In this document: in pieces, positions 44,501 to 53,326 of the stretch
How positions within the stretch are numbered: position 1 is the first letter of the stretch
Layout of the letters: every line of letters starts with the position of its first letter
Source of the DNA: CAVVAL01 sp963740215
GTDB lineage: Bacteria > Actinomycetota > Actinomycetes > Mycobacteriales > Cryptosporangiaceae
DNA: 64,000 nucleotides
Assembly: GCA_963740215.1 (NCBI GenBank)
Contig: CAVUDJ010000012.1
Coordinates: forward strand, 1 to 64,000
Direction of reading: 5' to 3'
The notes under the pieces: model-generated
What the model was told of the DNA's origin: nothing
The model's database searches: none
The model's input: only the letters and a program-made list of their open reading frames with translations
Position numbers and translations under genes: made by a program

Positions 44501-45765
44501 TTGGCGGCTACCGGTTCCAGGACTTCCCTACCTCCGAGGTACGGGCGAAGCGCGGCAGGCACCCGGACCGAGCCGTCCGGCTGCTGGTGGTTCTCCAGGA
44601 TCGCGACGATCCAGCGCGTGGTAGCGAGCGTGCCGTTGAGCGTGGCGACGTGCGTGGGACGCCCGTCCGGGCCGCGGTGCCGGATATTGAGGCGGCGGGC
44701 CTGGAAGTCGGTGCAGTTCGACGTCGACGTCAGCTCGCGGTACCGGCCCTGCGACGGCACCCAACCCTCGCAGTCGAACTTGCGCGCGGCGGAGGCGCCG
44801 AGGTCGCCGGCGGCCGTGTCGATGATGCGGTACGGCAGCTCGACCTTCGCCAGCATCTCTTCCTCCCACGCGAGCAGGCGCTCGTGCTCGGCCGGCGCCT
44901 CCTCCAGCGTGCAGTAGGAGAACATCTCGACCTTGTCGAACTGGTGGACGCGAATGATCCCGCGGGTGTCCTTCCCGTACGACCCGGCTTCGCGCCGGTA
45001 GCACGACGACGAGCCGGCGTAGCGCCTCGGACCGTCCGACAGGTCGATGATCTCGTCCATGTGGAACCCGGCGAGCGGCACTTCCGACGTGCCGACCAGG
45101 TAGAGGTCATCGGCCTCCAGCCGGTACACCTCGGCCGCGTGGGCGCCGAGGAAGCCGGTGCCGGCCATCACCTCGGGCCGCACCAGGCTCGGCGTGACCA
45201 CCGGGACGAAGCCGTTCTCGACGGCCTGGGCGATGGCCATCTGGAACAGCGCGAACTGCAACAGCGCGCCGGCACCGGTGAGGTAGTAGAACCGCGCGCC
45301 CGAGACCTTGGCGCCGCGCTCCATGTCGATCGCGCCGAGCAGTTCGCCCAGTTCGAGGTGGTCGCGCGGGTTGTCCAGCGCCGGCTTCTCGCCGACCTCG
45401 CGGAGCACGACGTAGTCGTCCTCGCCGCCGGCCGGGACACCGTCGAGCACCACGTTCGGGACCGCGAGGTGCGCGGTGCGCAGTGCGGCGTCCGCCTCGG
45501 CCTGCTCCGCCTCGGCCTGCTTGACGATGGCCGCCAGCTCCTTGGCCTGGGCGACGATCGACGGCCGCTCCTCCGGCGCCGCCTGCTTCACCTTGTTCGA
45601 GACGGCCTTCTGCTCGGCACGGAGCGTGTCGGCGCGCGAGACGGCGGCGCGGCGGCGCTCGTCAGCGGCGAGCAGTTCGTCAACGGAGGACTCCGACTCG
45701 CCACGGGCACGCTGGCTGGCACGGACGGCGTCGGGGTTCTCCCGGAGGAGGCGCAGGTCGATCAC
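44497..45765 (-). CDS. serS: seryl-tRNA synthetase
   Basis: 422 residues from GTG at 45765. The N-terminal antiparallel coiled coil (about 25-105) that grips the tRNA-Ser long variable arm is visible in RRAAVSRADTLRAEQKAVSN. The class II catalytic core follows: TSEVPLAGFHMDEI, motif 2 SSCYRREAGSYGKDTRGIIR with VHQFDKVEMF, SNCTDFQARRLNIRH, and motif 3 LNGTLATTRWIVAILENHQQ. It charges tRNA-Ser, including the tRNA-Ser(UGA) in this window. Full length for the family and essential. Confidence 0.97.
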   Translation of the reverse strand: MIDLRLLRENPDAVRASQRARGESESSVDELLAADERRRAAVSRADTLRAEQKAVSNKVKQAAPEERPSIVAQAKELAAIVKQAEAEQAEADAALRTAHLAVPNVVLDGVPAGGEDDYVVLREVGEKPALDNPRDHLELGELLGAIDMERGAKVSGARFYYLTGAGALLQFALFQMAIAQAVENGFVPVVTPSLVRPEVMAGTGFLGAHAAEVYRLEADDLYLVGTSEVPLAGFHMDEIIDLSDGPRRYAGSSSCYRREAGSYGKDTRGIIRVHQFDKVEMFSYCTLEEAPAEHERLLAWEEEMLAKVELPYRIIDTAAGDLGASAARKFDCEGWVPSQGRYRELTSTSNCTDFQARRLNIRHRGPDGRPTHVATLNGTLATTRWIVAILENHQQPDGSVRVPAALRPYLGGREVLEPVAAK

Positions 45766-45823
45766 CTGATCAAGCCTACCGCCGGGGCGCTGCTGATTTG
45801 TTCGCGGTCGCGGGCCGCCCGAG

Positions 45824-46534
45824 CTAGGCCCGGTGGCGGGCCACCAGCCGGCCGGCCGGGTCGAAGGCCCAGATCGCATCGGGATCCAACGGCTCCGCGA
45901 TGCCGCGCGCGTCGCGGGTGACCGGGAGCCGCACGCTGACGAGCACGTACCCCTGGCCGAGGTCGGCGACCTCGGTAGGGGTCGACCGCCCCCGTGCGGT
46001 GGCGAGAACCCGAGCGACCGGCGCCTCCGCGACCCAGTACATCGCCGCGACGGCTGGCGAGTCGCTGGCGACCGTGCCGATCGCGCCCTTAGTGGCCCAG
46101 CCGTCCTCCGAACGCTCGATGGGCTTGCACGCCTGCAGGTCGTAGGAGTCGCATACGCGCCCCGCGCCAAGGTCGGACGGCATCAACCGGAACGTGACGA
46201 ACGGCACGAACGCACCGACGACCGTCTTGCCTGGCGCGTGGACGGTCGGCGGCCCATCCTTCGGTGGCTCCAGTTCTGCCACCGCCATCGCCTCCGCGAT
46301 CGTGTCCGGGACCATTCCGAACGACGCCGCGCCAGAGCCGCCATCGGCGTGCGGGAACACGTGGGGAGCCGCGCCAACCACGACCGTTACCACCGCCGCG
46401 ACTGCTACCGCACCCGCGATACGCCGCCTCGTCCGCACCCGGCGGGCCCGCTTCCGCAGCGCCTCAGCGTCAACGGCCTGCCAACCGGGCTCGACCGCCT
46501 GCAGCGCTGCTCGGAGCTTGTCCGTCGTGGTCAT
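45824..46534 (-). CDS. membrane-anchored partner of the SigE-family sigma factor
   Basis: 236 residues, ATG at 46534 overlapping the sigma-factor stop (ATGA). A short cytoplasmic N-terminus (TDKLRAALQAVEPGWQAVDA) precedes one membrane helix (RRIAGAVAVAAVVTVVVGAA). An extracytoplasmic domain of about 170 residues has two Cys (RVCDSYDLQACKPI). This is the usual partner arrangement for SigE-type sigma factors in Streptomyces-like genomes; an anti-sigma role is inferred from position, since no zinc-binding anti-sigma motif is visible. Confidence 0.7.
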   Translation of the reverse strand: MTTTDKLRAALQAVEPGWQAVDAEALRKRARRVRTRRRIAGAVAVAAVVTVVVGAAPHVFPHADGGSGAASFGMVPDTIAEAMAVAELEPPKDGPPTVHAPGKTVVGAFVPFVTFRLMPSDLGAGRVCDSYDLQACKPIERSEDGWATKGAIGTVASDSPAVAAMYWVAEAPVARVLATARGRSTPTEVADLGQGYVLVSVRLPVTRDARGIAEPLDPDAIWAFDPAGRLVARHRA

Positions 46535-47049
46535 CCTGCGATCTCCATCTCCGTCACGCCGGCCGGGACCAGGTCCGGCGAGACGCGCAACTTGCCTAGC
46601 GCGCGGAACAGCGTGCTCTTCACCGTGCCGACGGCTATGTCCAGCTCGGCGGCGATCTGGGCCTCGGAAAGATCCTCGAAGTACCGCAGTACGACGACCG
46701 CCCGCTCGCGTTTCGTCAGCCCCCGCAGCGCCTGTAGCACCGCGTCCTGGCTGGCCTGGGTGTCGGCGAGGTCGCCGAACGCGGGCGCATCCGGCGGCTC
46801 GGCCGTGACCTGCTCGCGGCCGCGTAATCGCCGCCACCAGTCCGTGCGCTGGTTGAGCATGACCCGGCGGACGTACGCGACCGGGCTGTTCCGCGCGCTG
46901 GGCCAGCTCAGGTACGCCTTGACCAGCGCCGTCTGGACCAGGTCCTCCGCGGTGTACCGGTCGTTGACGAGCAACGTGGCGAACTGGGCCAGCCTTCGCG
47001 ACGTACCAGCGACGAAGTCGTTGAACTCGCGTTCGGCCTCTGCGTCCAC
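46531..47049 (-). CDS. ECF sigma factor, SigE family
   Basis: 172 residues from GTG at 47049 (GGGGAGAT upstream). Region 2 starts EREFNDFVAGTSRRLAQFAT and includes DRYTAEDLVQTALVKAYLSW. Region 4 has LTKRERAVVVLRYFEDLSEA then QIAAELDIAVGTVKSTLFRA. This is the TIGR02983/SigE pattern. It directs RNA polymerase to stress promoters and is expressed with its membrane partner. Divergent from guaB1 across about 100 bp. Confidence 0.92.
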   Translation of the reverse strand: MDAEAEREFNDFVAGTSRRLAQFATLLVNDRYTAEDLVQTALVKAYLSWPSARNSPVAYVRRVMLNQRTDWWRRLRGREQVTAEPPDAPAFGDLADTQASQDAVLQALRGLTKRERAVVVLRYFEDLSEAQIAAELDIAVGTVKSTLFRALGKLRVSPDLVPAGVTEMEIAG

Positions 47050-47155
47050 GTGGCGATCTCCCCGTCTCGCGCTTACCTGCCTAGACGCGCGCGCGTGCCG
47101 CCAGGTTCTGCCGCACGCCCACTGAATTTCCACGGGCGGCGTACCGTTGGCGGAC

Positions 47156-48592
47156 GTGCGATTCCTCGATGATGCCCACCCGCCTTACGACCTGACGTAC
47201 AACGACGTCTTCATGGTCCCTGCGCGGTCAAGAGTCGCGTCCCGGCTGGACGTCGACCTCACCACCAGCGACGGCGTCGGCACGACGATCCCGCTGGTCG
47301 TGGCCAACATGACCGCGATCGCCGGCCGCCGAATGGCCGAGACCGTGGCCCGGCGCGGCGGCATCGCGGTGATCCCGCAGGACATCCCGCTGGACGTCGT
47401 CGCCGAGGTCATCGCCTGGGTCAAGGACCGCGATCCAGTGTACGAGACGGCACTCACCGTGACGCCGCACGACACCGCAGGCGAGGCGCTCGCGCTGATC
47501 CCGAAGCGCGCGCACGGCGCCGTGATCGTCGTCGACGGCGAACGTCCGGTCGGCATCGTCACCACGTCCGACTGCACCGGCGTCGACCGCTTCACGCAGC
47601 TCGGTGAGGTGATGAGCACCGACCTGCTCACGATCGAGGCCGGCACCGCGTTGTCCGCCGCGTACGACACGCTGCACGACGCCCGCCGCAAGGTGGCGCC
47701 GGTGGTGGCGGCGGACGGGAAGCTGATCGGCGTCATCACCCAGACGGGCGCGTTGCGGTCCACGCTCTACCGGCCGGCCCTCGACGACGGCGGGCGGCTG
47801 CGGGTGGCGGCGGCCATCGGCATCAACGGCGACGTCGCCGGCAAGGCCAAGGCCGTGCTCGCCGCCGGGGCGGATGCGATCGTCGTGGACACCGCCCACG
47901 GTCACCAGGAGCGCATGCTGGAGGCGCTGCGTGCGGTCCGCACGGTCGATCCGCAGGTGCCGGTGATCGCCGGCAACGTCGTCTCCGCAGCCGGCGTCCG
48001 TGACCTGGTCGAGGCCGGTGCGGACGTGGTCAAGGTCGGCGTAGGGCCCGGCGCCATGTGCACGACGCGCATGATGACGGGCGTCGGCCGGCCCCAGTTC
48101 TCGGCGGTGCTGGAGTGCGCGGCGGCCGCGCGTGCGCTCGGCAAGCACGTCTGGGCCGACGGCGGTGTCCGGCACCCGCGCGACATCGCACTCGCGCTGG
48201 CGGCGGGCGCGGCCAACGTCATGGTCGGGTCGTGGCTCGCCGGCACGTACGAGAGCGCAGGCGACATGCAGACCGACGGGCAGGGCCGGCTCTACAAGGT
48301 CAGCTTCGGGATGGCGTCCGCCCGGGCGGTACGGCACCGCACGCGCACCGAGAGCGCGTTCGACCGGGCCCGCAAGGCGCTGTTCGAGGAGGGCATCAGC
48401 TCGTCGAAGATGTACGTGGATCCGGAGCATCCCGGCGTCGAGGACGTCATCGACGCGGTCGTCGCCGGCCTGCGCAGCGCCTGCACCTATGCCGGAGCGT
48501 CGTCGCTGGAGGAGTTCCACCAGCGTGCGGTGGTGGGTGTGCAGTCGTCCGCCGGGTACGACGAGGGCCGCCCGCAACCCACGAGCTGGTAG
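47156..48592 (+). CDS. guaB1: GuaB1, IMPDH-family enzyme (GMP reductase in mycobacteria)
   Basis: 478 residues from GTG at 47156, chosen because actinobacterial GuaB1 proteins begin MRFLDG-like; a TTG at 47147 would add 3. The order is barrel start YDLTYNDVFMVPARSRVASR, a CBS pair (about 95-205: YETALTVTPHDTAGEALALI), then DAIVVDTAHGHQERMLEALR and the active-site loop VGVGPGAMCTTRMMTGVG with catalytic Cys, then WADGGVRHPRDIALALAAGA. GuaB1 was reported in mycobacteria to reduce GMP to IMP, not to act as IMPDH. The CBS pair would bind purine nucleotides. Confidence 0.9.
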   Translation: MRFLDDAHPPYDLTYNDVFMVPARSRVASRLDVDLTTSDGVGTTIPLVVANMTAIAGRRMAETVARRGGIAVIPQDIPLDVVAEVIAWVKDRDPVYETALTVTPHDTAGEALALIPKRAHGAVIVVDGERPVGIVTTSDCTGVDRFTQLGEVMSTDLLTIEAGTALSAAYDTLHDARRKVAPVVAADGKLIGVITQTGALRSTLYRPALDDGGRLRVAAAIGINGDVAGKAKAVLAAGADAIVVDTAHGHQERMLEALRAVRTVDPQVPVIAGNVVSAAGVRDLVEAGADVVKVGVGPGAMCTTRMMTGVGRPQFSAVLECAAAARALGKHVWADGGVRHPRDIALALAAGAANVMVGSWLAGTYESAGDMQTDGQGRLYKVSFGMASARAVRHRTRTESAFDRARKALFEEGISSSKMYVDPEHPGVEDVIDAVVAGLRSACTYAGASSLEEFHQRAVVGVQSSAGYDEGRPQPTSW

Positions 48593-48598
48593 TCGAGG

Positions 48599-49567
48599 TC
48601 AGGCGCCGGCCACGCGATTGATGGTGGCATCGGCCTCGGCCATGATCCGGGCGATGATCTCGGCGGCCGGCAGCACCTCGTGGATCAGGCCGGCGGTCTG
48701 CCCGGTGAGCGGCACCAGCCGGTGGGCGTCCCCGCTCTCGGTGGCCATCCGGATCTGCGCGCGCAGCAGGTCGGCGGTGGCCGCCGCCTCGTCGCTGCGC
48801 GAGTTCCACTCGTCGACGAACGGCGTCCGCAGCGAGCGGGGAACGGTGTCGTAGCCGCCGGCGGTGGCGGGTGGAAACGCGTGATCGGCGAACTCCAGCT
48901 TGACGGCGTCCTGGCTGGCGGCGGCCACGATCCGGGCCTGCCACTCCGGCGGTATCCCAGCCTCGGCGCTGGCGAGGAACCGTGTACCGATGTTGACGCC
49001 CTGAGCGCCGAGCATGAGCGCCGCGGCGAGCCCGCGCCCGTCCGCGATGCCGCCCGAGGCGAGCACGGGCAGCGGACGGACAGCGTCCACCACCTGCGGC
49101 ACCAGCGCCATCGTGCTGACGTACCCGCTGAAACCGCCCGCCTCGGTGCCCTGGGCGCTGATCACGTCGACCCCGGCCTCGGCAGCGCGTTCGGCCTGCT
49201 CGACGGTGGTGATCTGCTGGACGAACACCGCGCCGGCGTCGTGGACCCGCTCCACCAACCCGTCCGGCGCACCGAGCGCCAGCGAGAAGACGGGCGGCGG
49301 ATCGGCCAGGATCGCCTCGAACACGTCGTCGAGGAATGGCCGGCGCGTCATGTTCACCGCGAACGGCCGGTCGGTGAGCGAGCGGACGGTCGCCACACGC
49401 TCCCGCACCTGGCCCGCCGTGCGCAGCGAGGTCGGCACGCTGCCGAGGCCGCCCGCGCCGCTGACCGCTGCGACCAGCGCCATCCGCTGTTCCCACGGCC
49501 CTCCGAGCGGACCCTGAACGATCGGTACCTCTATCCCCAGCACGTCACATACGGGCATCCTGCGCAT
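48599..49567 (-). CDS. nitronate monooxygenase (2-nitropropane dioxygenase family)
   Basis: 322 residues, ATG at 49567. A TIM barrel with FMN site: PIVQGPLGGPWEQRMALVAA, VISAQGTEAGGFSGYVSTMA, LPVLASGGIADGRGLAAALM and GAQGVNIGTRFLASAEAGIP. The AQGTEAGG motif holds the His-less variant of the catalytic stretch (class I NMOs have AHG/QG-xEAGGH); here GGF replaces GGH, so activity on propionate-3-nitronate should be checked. Convergent with guaB1, 7 bp apart. Confidence 0.85.
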   Translation of the reverse strand: MRRMPVCDVLGIEVPIVQGPLGGPWEQRMALVAAVSGAGGLGSVPTSLRTAGQVRERVATVRSLTDRPFAVNMTRRPFLDDVFEAILADPPPVFSLALGAPDGLVERVHDAGAVFVQQITTVEQAERAAEAGVDVISAQGTEAGGFSGYVSTMALVPQVVDAVRPLPVLASGGIADGRGLAAALMLGAQGVNIGTRFLASAEAGIPPEWQARIVAAASQDAVKLEFADHAFPPATAGGYDTVPRSLRTPFVDEWNSRSDEAAATADLLRAQIRMATESGDAHRLVPLTGQTAGLIHEVLPAAEIIARIMAEADATINRVAGA

Positions 49568-49713
49568 CGTGTTCCCCCTCTGGTACCGGCCCCCACCGGT
49601 ACGACAACGCTAAACCGGGCGTAGTGGTAACGGGTCAGTTCCGCGTGTTGTGAAGCGACGCGCCGATTCAACGAGCGCGCCGCCGCACAACGGCGCAGCG
49701 ATACGTTGTCGCC

Positions 49714-50406
49714 GTGGAACGCGCCGACGCTGACCTGATCGAAGCCGTCCGGGACGGGTTGGCATCGCTCGCCGACCCGGCGAAGGCGCCGGCCATGCAG
49801 GCGTACATGAAGTCGACCATGCCGTACCGGGGCGTACCGTCGCCAGCCCAGAAGGCACTCGCACGCACGGTGTTCGCCGCCCATCCGCTGCCCGACTTCG
49901 AATCGTGGCGCCAGACCGTCCTGGCGCTCTGGCGCGACGCCGAGTACCGGGAGGAGCGGTACCTGGCCATCGAGCTGACCGGTCACCGTCTCTACCGCGC
50001 CCACCAGACGCTCGACGCACTACCGCTCTACGAGGAGTTGATCGTTACCGGCGCCTGGTGGGACTACGTCGACGCGGTCGCGATCCAGCGGCTGGGGCCG
50101 ATCCACCGCGCCTACCCGGAGGCCGTGCGCCCGCTGGTGCTGTCGTGGGCGACGGACGGGAACATGTGGCGCCGCCGGTCGGCGATCATCTGCCAGGTCA
50201 AGGCCAAGGACGGCACCGACCTGGACCTGCTCACCGCGTGCCTGGAGCCGAACCTCGCCGACCGCGAGTTCTTCATCCGCAAGGCGATCGGCTGGGCACT
50301 GCGCGACTACGCGTGGACGGATCCGGAGTGGGTGCGTGCCTGGGTGGCCGCGCACGACGGCCAGATGTCCGGGCTGTCGCGCCGCGAGGCGCTGAAGAAC
50401 GTCTGA
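49714..50406 (+). CDS. AlkD-like DNA alkylation repair protein
   Basis: 230 residues, GTG at 49714. All-helical HEAT-like repeats: AMQAYMKSTMPYRGVPSPAQ, REERYLAIELTGHRLYRAHQ, TGAWWDYVDAVAIQRLGPIH and NMWRRRSAIICQVKAKDGTD with FIRKAIGWALRDYAW. This is the DNA_alkylation family: AlkD glycosylases excise 3-alkyladenine and 7-alkylguanine from DNA without flipping the base. WWDYVD and IGWALR are conserved. A strong terminator follows. Confidence 0.9.
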   Translation: MERADADLIEAVRDGLASLADPAKAPAMQAYMKSTMPYRGVPSPAQKALARTVFAAHPLPDFESWRQTVLALWRDAEYREERYLAIELTGHRLYRAHQTLDALPLYEELIVTGAWWDYVDAVAIQRLGPIHRAYPEAVRPLVLSWATDGNMWRRRSAIICQVKAKDGTDLDLLTACLEPNLADREFFIRKAIGWALRDYAWTDPEWVRAWVAAHDGQMSGLSRREALKNV

Positions 50407-50437
50407 AGCCCCGCCCAGCGTGCTGGGCGGGGCTTCA
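50404..50437 (+). terminator. terminator after the AlkD-like gene
   Basis: A 15-16-bp stem, GAAGCCCCGCCCAGC with its complement and a tight loop, overlaps the stop codon region of the gene at 49714-50406. Confidence 0.9.
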
Positions 50438-50487
50438 CGAGACTCGGCTGGACGGCGGGAAAGGGACGCCGCCCGAGACCGCGGGGC

Positions 50488-50688
50488 TCAGAGTGCGCGG
50501 ACCGTCGAGGCCTGCGGACCCTTGGCGCCCTGGACGATCTCGAACTCGACGCGCTGGTTCTCCTCCAGCGTGCGGTACCCGTCGGACTGGATCTCCGAGT
50601 AGTGCACGAAGACGTCGGCGCCGCCATCGATGGCGATGAAGCCGAAACCCTTCTCCGCGTTGAACCACTTGACAGTGCCCTGAGCCAT
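50488..50688 (-). CDS. cold-shock protein, CspA family
   Basis: 66 residues, ATG at 50688 after GAGGAGAGAG. AQGTVKWFNAEKGFGFIAID carries RNP1 (KGFGFI) and VFVHYSEI RNP2. Small OB-fold RNA chaperone that melts mRNA secondary structure. A leader region of over 100 bases is expected upstream, and a CRP-type site lies near 50983. Single-gene transcript. Confidence 0.95.
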   Translation of the reverse strand: MAQGTVKWFNAEKGFGFIAIDGGADVFVHYSEIQSDGYRTLEENQRVEFEIVQGAKGPQASTVRAL

Positions 50689-51067
50689 GTTGCTCTCTCC
50701 TCACGAGGGGCTGGGACGGGTGCCGCACCTTGCGGTACCCGGGCCGTTCCCGAGCGGCGGCTAACCCACACCTTCCCGAGGGAAAGCAACACGCCCGCGA
50801 CGTCGTTCCGCGAGCGTGAGGTCAAGCACGTACACAGAAACTGCGACCGTGACAAGCAAAGCATGTCAGGCCGACATTTTCTTGTCTTACCGGAGAATCC
50901 CGGTCCGACCGCCCCTTCACGCACCGGACGATTAACCCTACGGCCTGGCGCACAAACGCAGAGCGACTGTACACCGTTAATTTGTGACCTATGTCACTCA
51001 CAAATGGGTGGATAGGCCCCATCTCGGCCGTGGGCGGCACTCATCGCCATATCATCAGGCGGAACGC
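50689..51067. other. 379-bp leader/promoter region of the cold-shock gene
   Basis: No supported ORF. The part next to the gene can fold (GGTACCGCAAGGTGCGGCACC near 50725-50745, partly paired) and is probably the 5' leader of the cold-shock mRNA. The distal part (50830-51060) is visibly richer in A/T than its surroundings and contains the CRP-type palindrome. Confidence 0.5.
50983..50998. promoter_or_regulatory. CRP/GlxR-type binding site
   Basis: TGTGACCTATGTCACT matches the TGTGANNTANNTCACA consensus of actinobacterial cAMP-receptor proteins at all but the last base. It lies 295 bp upstream of the cold-shock start and just after the Uma2 stop (51068, minus strand). Confidence 0.65.
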
Positions 51068-51624
51068 TTAGCCGCGGACGTCAAGCAGCGAATCCGCGTC
51101 TATCGACACAGGGAACGGCGATTCGAGCCGCAGCTCGTCCCCGGACTTCGCGGTTGCGACCTCGCGATAGACCTCGCCGTCAAGCTCATGCATGACGAGC
51201 ACCGGGCCGTCCAGCTCGACGCGGAGGTAGAACGGGATGCCGGCCGCGGCGTACAGCGCCGGCTTGAGCGTGCGGTCGATCGCGACGCTCGACGGCGAGA
51301 CGATCTCCGCCACGAGCAGCACCTCACTCGCCGGGAGCGCAATAGCATCCGTGCCTGGGCACCGGATCACTGCCAGATCAGGGATGAACAATCGCGAGTT
51401 GCCGACGCGGACGTTGACGGTAGCAAACACCTCGACGCTCTCGGGCGCGGCGGCGGCGAACGCCATAACCAGCCGAGCGGATACCCGCTGGTGCTGGTAA
51501 CCCGGCGCAGGACTCATCAGCAGATTCCCGTCGACGAGCTCATGCCGGTACTGGTCGTCCTCGGGCATTCCAGCAGCTCGTCAACCGTCCACGGACCAAT
51601 GTGTTCTGTCGCAACCGCGCTCAT
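51068..51624 (-). CDS. Uma2-family (DUF820) protein, one frameshift
   Basis: About 185 residues if one base is lost near 51568. ATG at 51624, preceded by GGGAGG, reads SAVATEHIGPWTVDELLE; the main frame continues MPEDDQYRHELVDGNLLMSP. The Uma2 core follows: HQRVSARLVMAFAAAAPESV, FIPDLAVIRCPG, VAEIVSPSSVAIDRTLKPAL and YAAAGIPFYLRVEL, with the PD-(D/E)xK-like PDL...E.(V/S). These proteins are nuclease-fold proteins abundant in actinomycetes and cyanobacteria; their role is unproven. Confidence 0.8.
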
Positions 51625-51717
51625 CCTCCGCACCTCCCTGACTTCGTCCTCAAAGTCTGGCATCCGGAGCACTCCTCACGGGCGGCTCGAACCTCGTCCT
51701 GTGGATAACCCTACGAC

Positions 51718-52292
51718 TCAGCGCCCGATCAGGGTTTCGATCACATCGTCCAGGTAGCGGCCCGCGTCGGCGCCGGACGGCAGCACGTCCGGGGTGGCGT
51801 GCGCGAGCTGCCCGTGCCCCAGGTACGCGCTGTACGCCAGCAGCCCCTTCCCCTGGCGGCAGCCGGCGGGAAGCCGAGCCTCTCGAACAGTCCGGCGACG
51901 TACGCGATCCGCCGCTCGGTCACCCGCCGCAGTACCGGCGCCACCAGCGGATGGTCAGCCACGGCGAGCAGCGAACTGTCGATCCGCGACCGCTCGGCGG
52001 CTGTGATCACCGTCGACAGGAGCGTGCGCAGTTGGGTCACTGGGTCGGGCAGCGCTTCGATCGTGGCAATCACGCCGTCTGTGTGCGCGGTCTCCCACAG
52101 TGCGAGTGCGGCGCTGATCAGCGCGTCGCGGTTGGCGAAGTGCCAGTAGAAGCTGCCCTTGGTGGCGCCGAGCCGCGCCGCGATCGGTTCCACGGCCACC
52201 GCCGCCAGCCCGCCCTCGCCCAGAGCGTCGAGTGCTGCCGCTGCCCAGACGTCCGCGGTGAGCCGCCGCTTCGCCCCTTGCGCCATCGCCAT
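51718..52292 (-). CDS. TetR regulator divergent from DUF2867 gene, one frameshift
   Basis: About 191 residues once a base lost in the G-run near 51858 is restored. ATG at 52292 or 52286. HTH: VAVEPIAARLGATKGSFYWH, about 32-51. The correct tail after the shift reads LLAYSAYLGHGQLAHATPDV, then YLDDVIETLIGR before the stop at 51718-51720. Two palindromes at 52298-52328 separate it from the DUF2867 gene, so it probably represses both. Confidence 0.85.
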
Positions 52293-52297
52293 ACGCT

Positions 52298-52328
52298 ACC
52301 GTACGGTTTTCCATACGGCACCGTATGG
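52298..52328. promoter_or_regulatory. paired TetR operators
   Basis: ACCGTACGGT (52298-52307, perfect 10-bp palindrome) and CCATACGG-CA-CCGTATGG (52311-52328, perfect 8-bp arms) lie between starts at 52292 and 52341. The half-site word CCRTAYGG is shared. Confidence 0.8.
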
Positions 52329-52340
52329 AGGAGGATCGCG

Positions 52341-53309
52341 ATGAGGAACGTCCACGAACGTGCCCTGCCCGTCCCCGCCGCCCAGGTCGGCGCCCTCCTC
52401 GACCGGCTGGCCGGCCCCGACGATCCACTGTGGCCGGCTCCGGCGTGGCCCGCACTCCGCCTCGATCGTCCGCTGGGCGTCGGCGCCAGCGGTGGGCACG
52501 GTCCCGTGCGGTACCGGGTCAACGAGTACAAGCCCGGTCGCCGCGTCCGCTTCGCCTTCGACCCCGCGATCGGGCTGGCCGGGTACCACGAGTTGCGGGT
52601 CGTCCCTGACGGCGCGGAGCGGTGCCGGCTGGTCCACGTCCTCGAAGGACGCCTGCACGGCTCGGCGCTGCTCAGCTGGCCGGCCGCCGTGCGGTGGCTG
52701 CACGACGGGCTCATCGAGGACGCGCTCGACAACGCCGAACTCGCCGTCACAGGCACGGTCGCACGACCCGCGCGTAGGTCGGCGTGGCAGCGGTTCCTTC
52801 GTGCGCGGCTCGCCGTCCGTCCACGGGAAGCGCAGGTGACGGGCGCCCTCATCAGTGCGGCGCTGCCCCGGGTGGACTTCGCCGACGCCTGGTCGGTGCC
52901 GCTCGCGGATCGCGTCACCAGCGACCCCGCCGAGTGGGCGCGCGAAGTGTTCATGACGACGCCGGCCTGGGTCGCGGCGCTGATGGGGCTGCGCAACGCC
53001 CTGGTGCGGCTGGTCGGCATCGAGCCCGGAGACCGGCGCGCTTTCGCGGTCACCGAGCACACCCACGACGAGGCACTCCTCGGCATCGACGCCAAGCACC
53101 TCGACTTCCGCGCGTCACTGCTTGTCGACCGCGGACGCGTCACGCTGGCGACGGTCGCGCAGCTGCACAACGCACGCGGACGGCTCTACATGGCGATCGT
53201 GAAGCGGGTCCATCCGGCGATCGTCAGGTCGATGCTCGCCCAGGCGTCACGCCGGCTCGCGGAACGGGCACCGGCCGCCGGTGGCGTACTGCCACCGGTG
53301 ACGTCGTGA
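52341..53309 (+). CDS. DUF2867/SRPBCC-like protein
   Basis: 322 residues, ATG at 52341 after GGAGGAGG. The N-terminal 140 residues look like an SRPBCC/START fold (GHGPVRYRVNEYKPGRRVRF, then AGYHELRVVPDGAERCRLVH). The C-terminal 150 resemble DUF2867 (LPRVDFADAWSVPLADRVTS, LLGIDAKHLDFRASLLVDRG, MAIVKRVHPAIVRSML). Such fusions may bind hydrophobic ligands. Control by the divergent TetR suggests a detoxification or lipid-responsive role. Confidence 0.8.
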   Translation: MRNVHERALPVPAAQVGALLDRLAGPDDPLWPAPAWPALRLDRPLGVGASGGHGPVRYRVNEYKPGRRVRFAFDPAIGLAGYHELRVVPDGAERCRLVHVLEGRLHGSALLSWPAAVRWLHDGLIEDALDNAELAVTGTVARPARRSAWQRFLRARLAVRPREAQVTGALISAALPRVDFADAWSVPLADRVTSDPAEWAREVFMTTPAWVAALMGLRNALVRLVGIEPGDRRAFAVTEHTHDEALLGIDAKHLDFRASLLVDRGRVTLATVAQLHNARGRLYMAIVKRVHPAIVRSMLAQASRRLAERAPAAGGVLPPVTS

Positions 53310-53326
53310 AGCCAGGCTCAACGATC

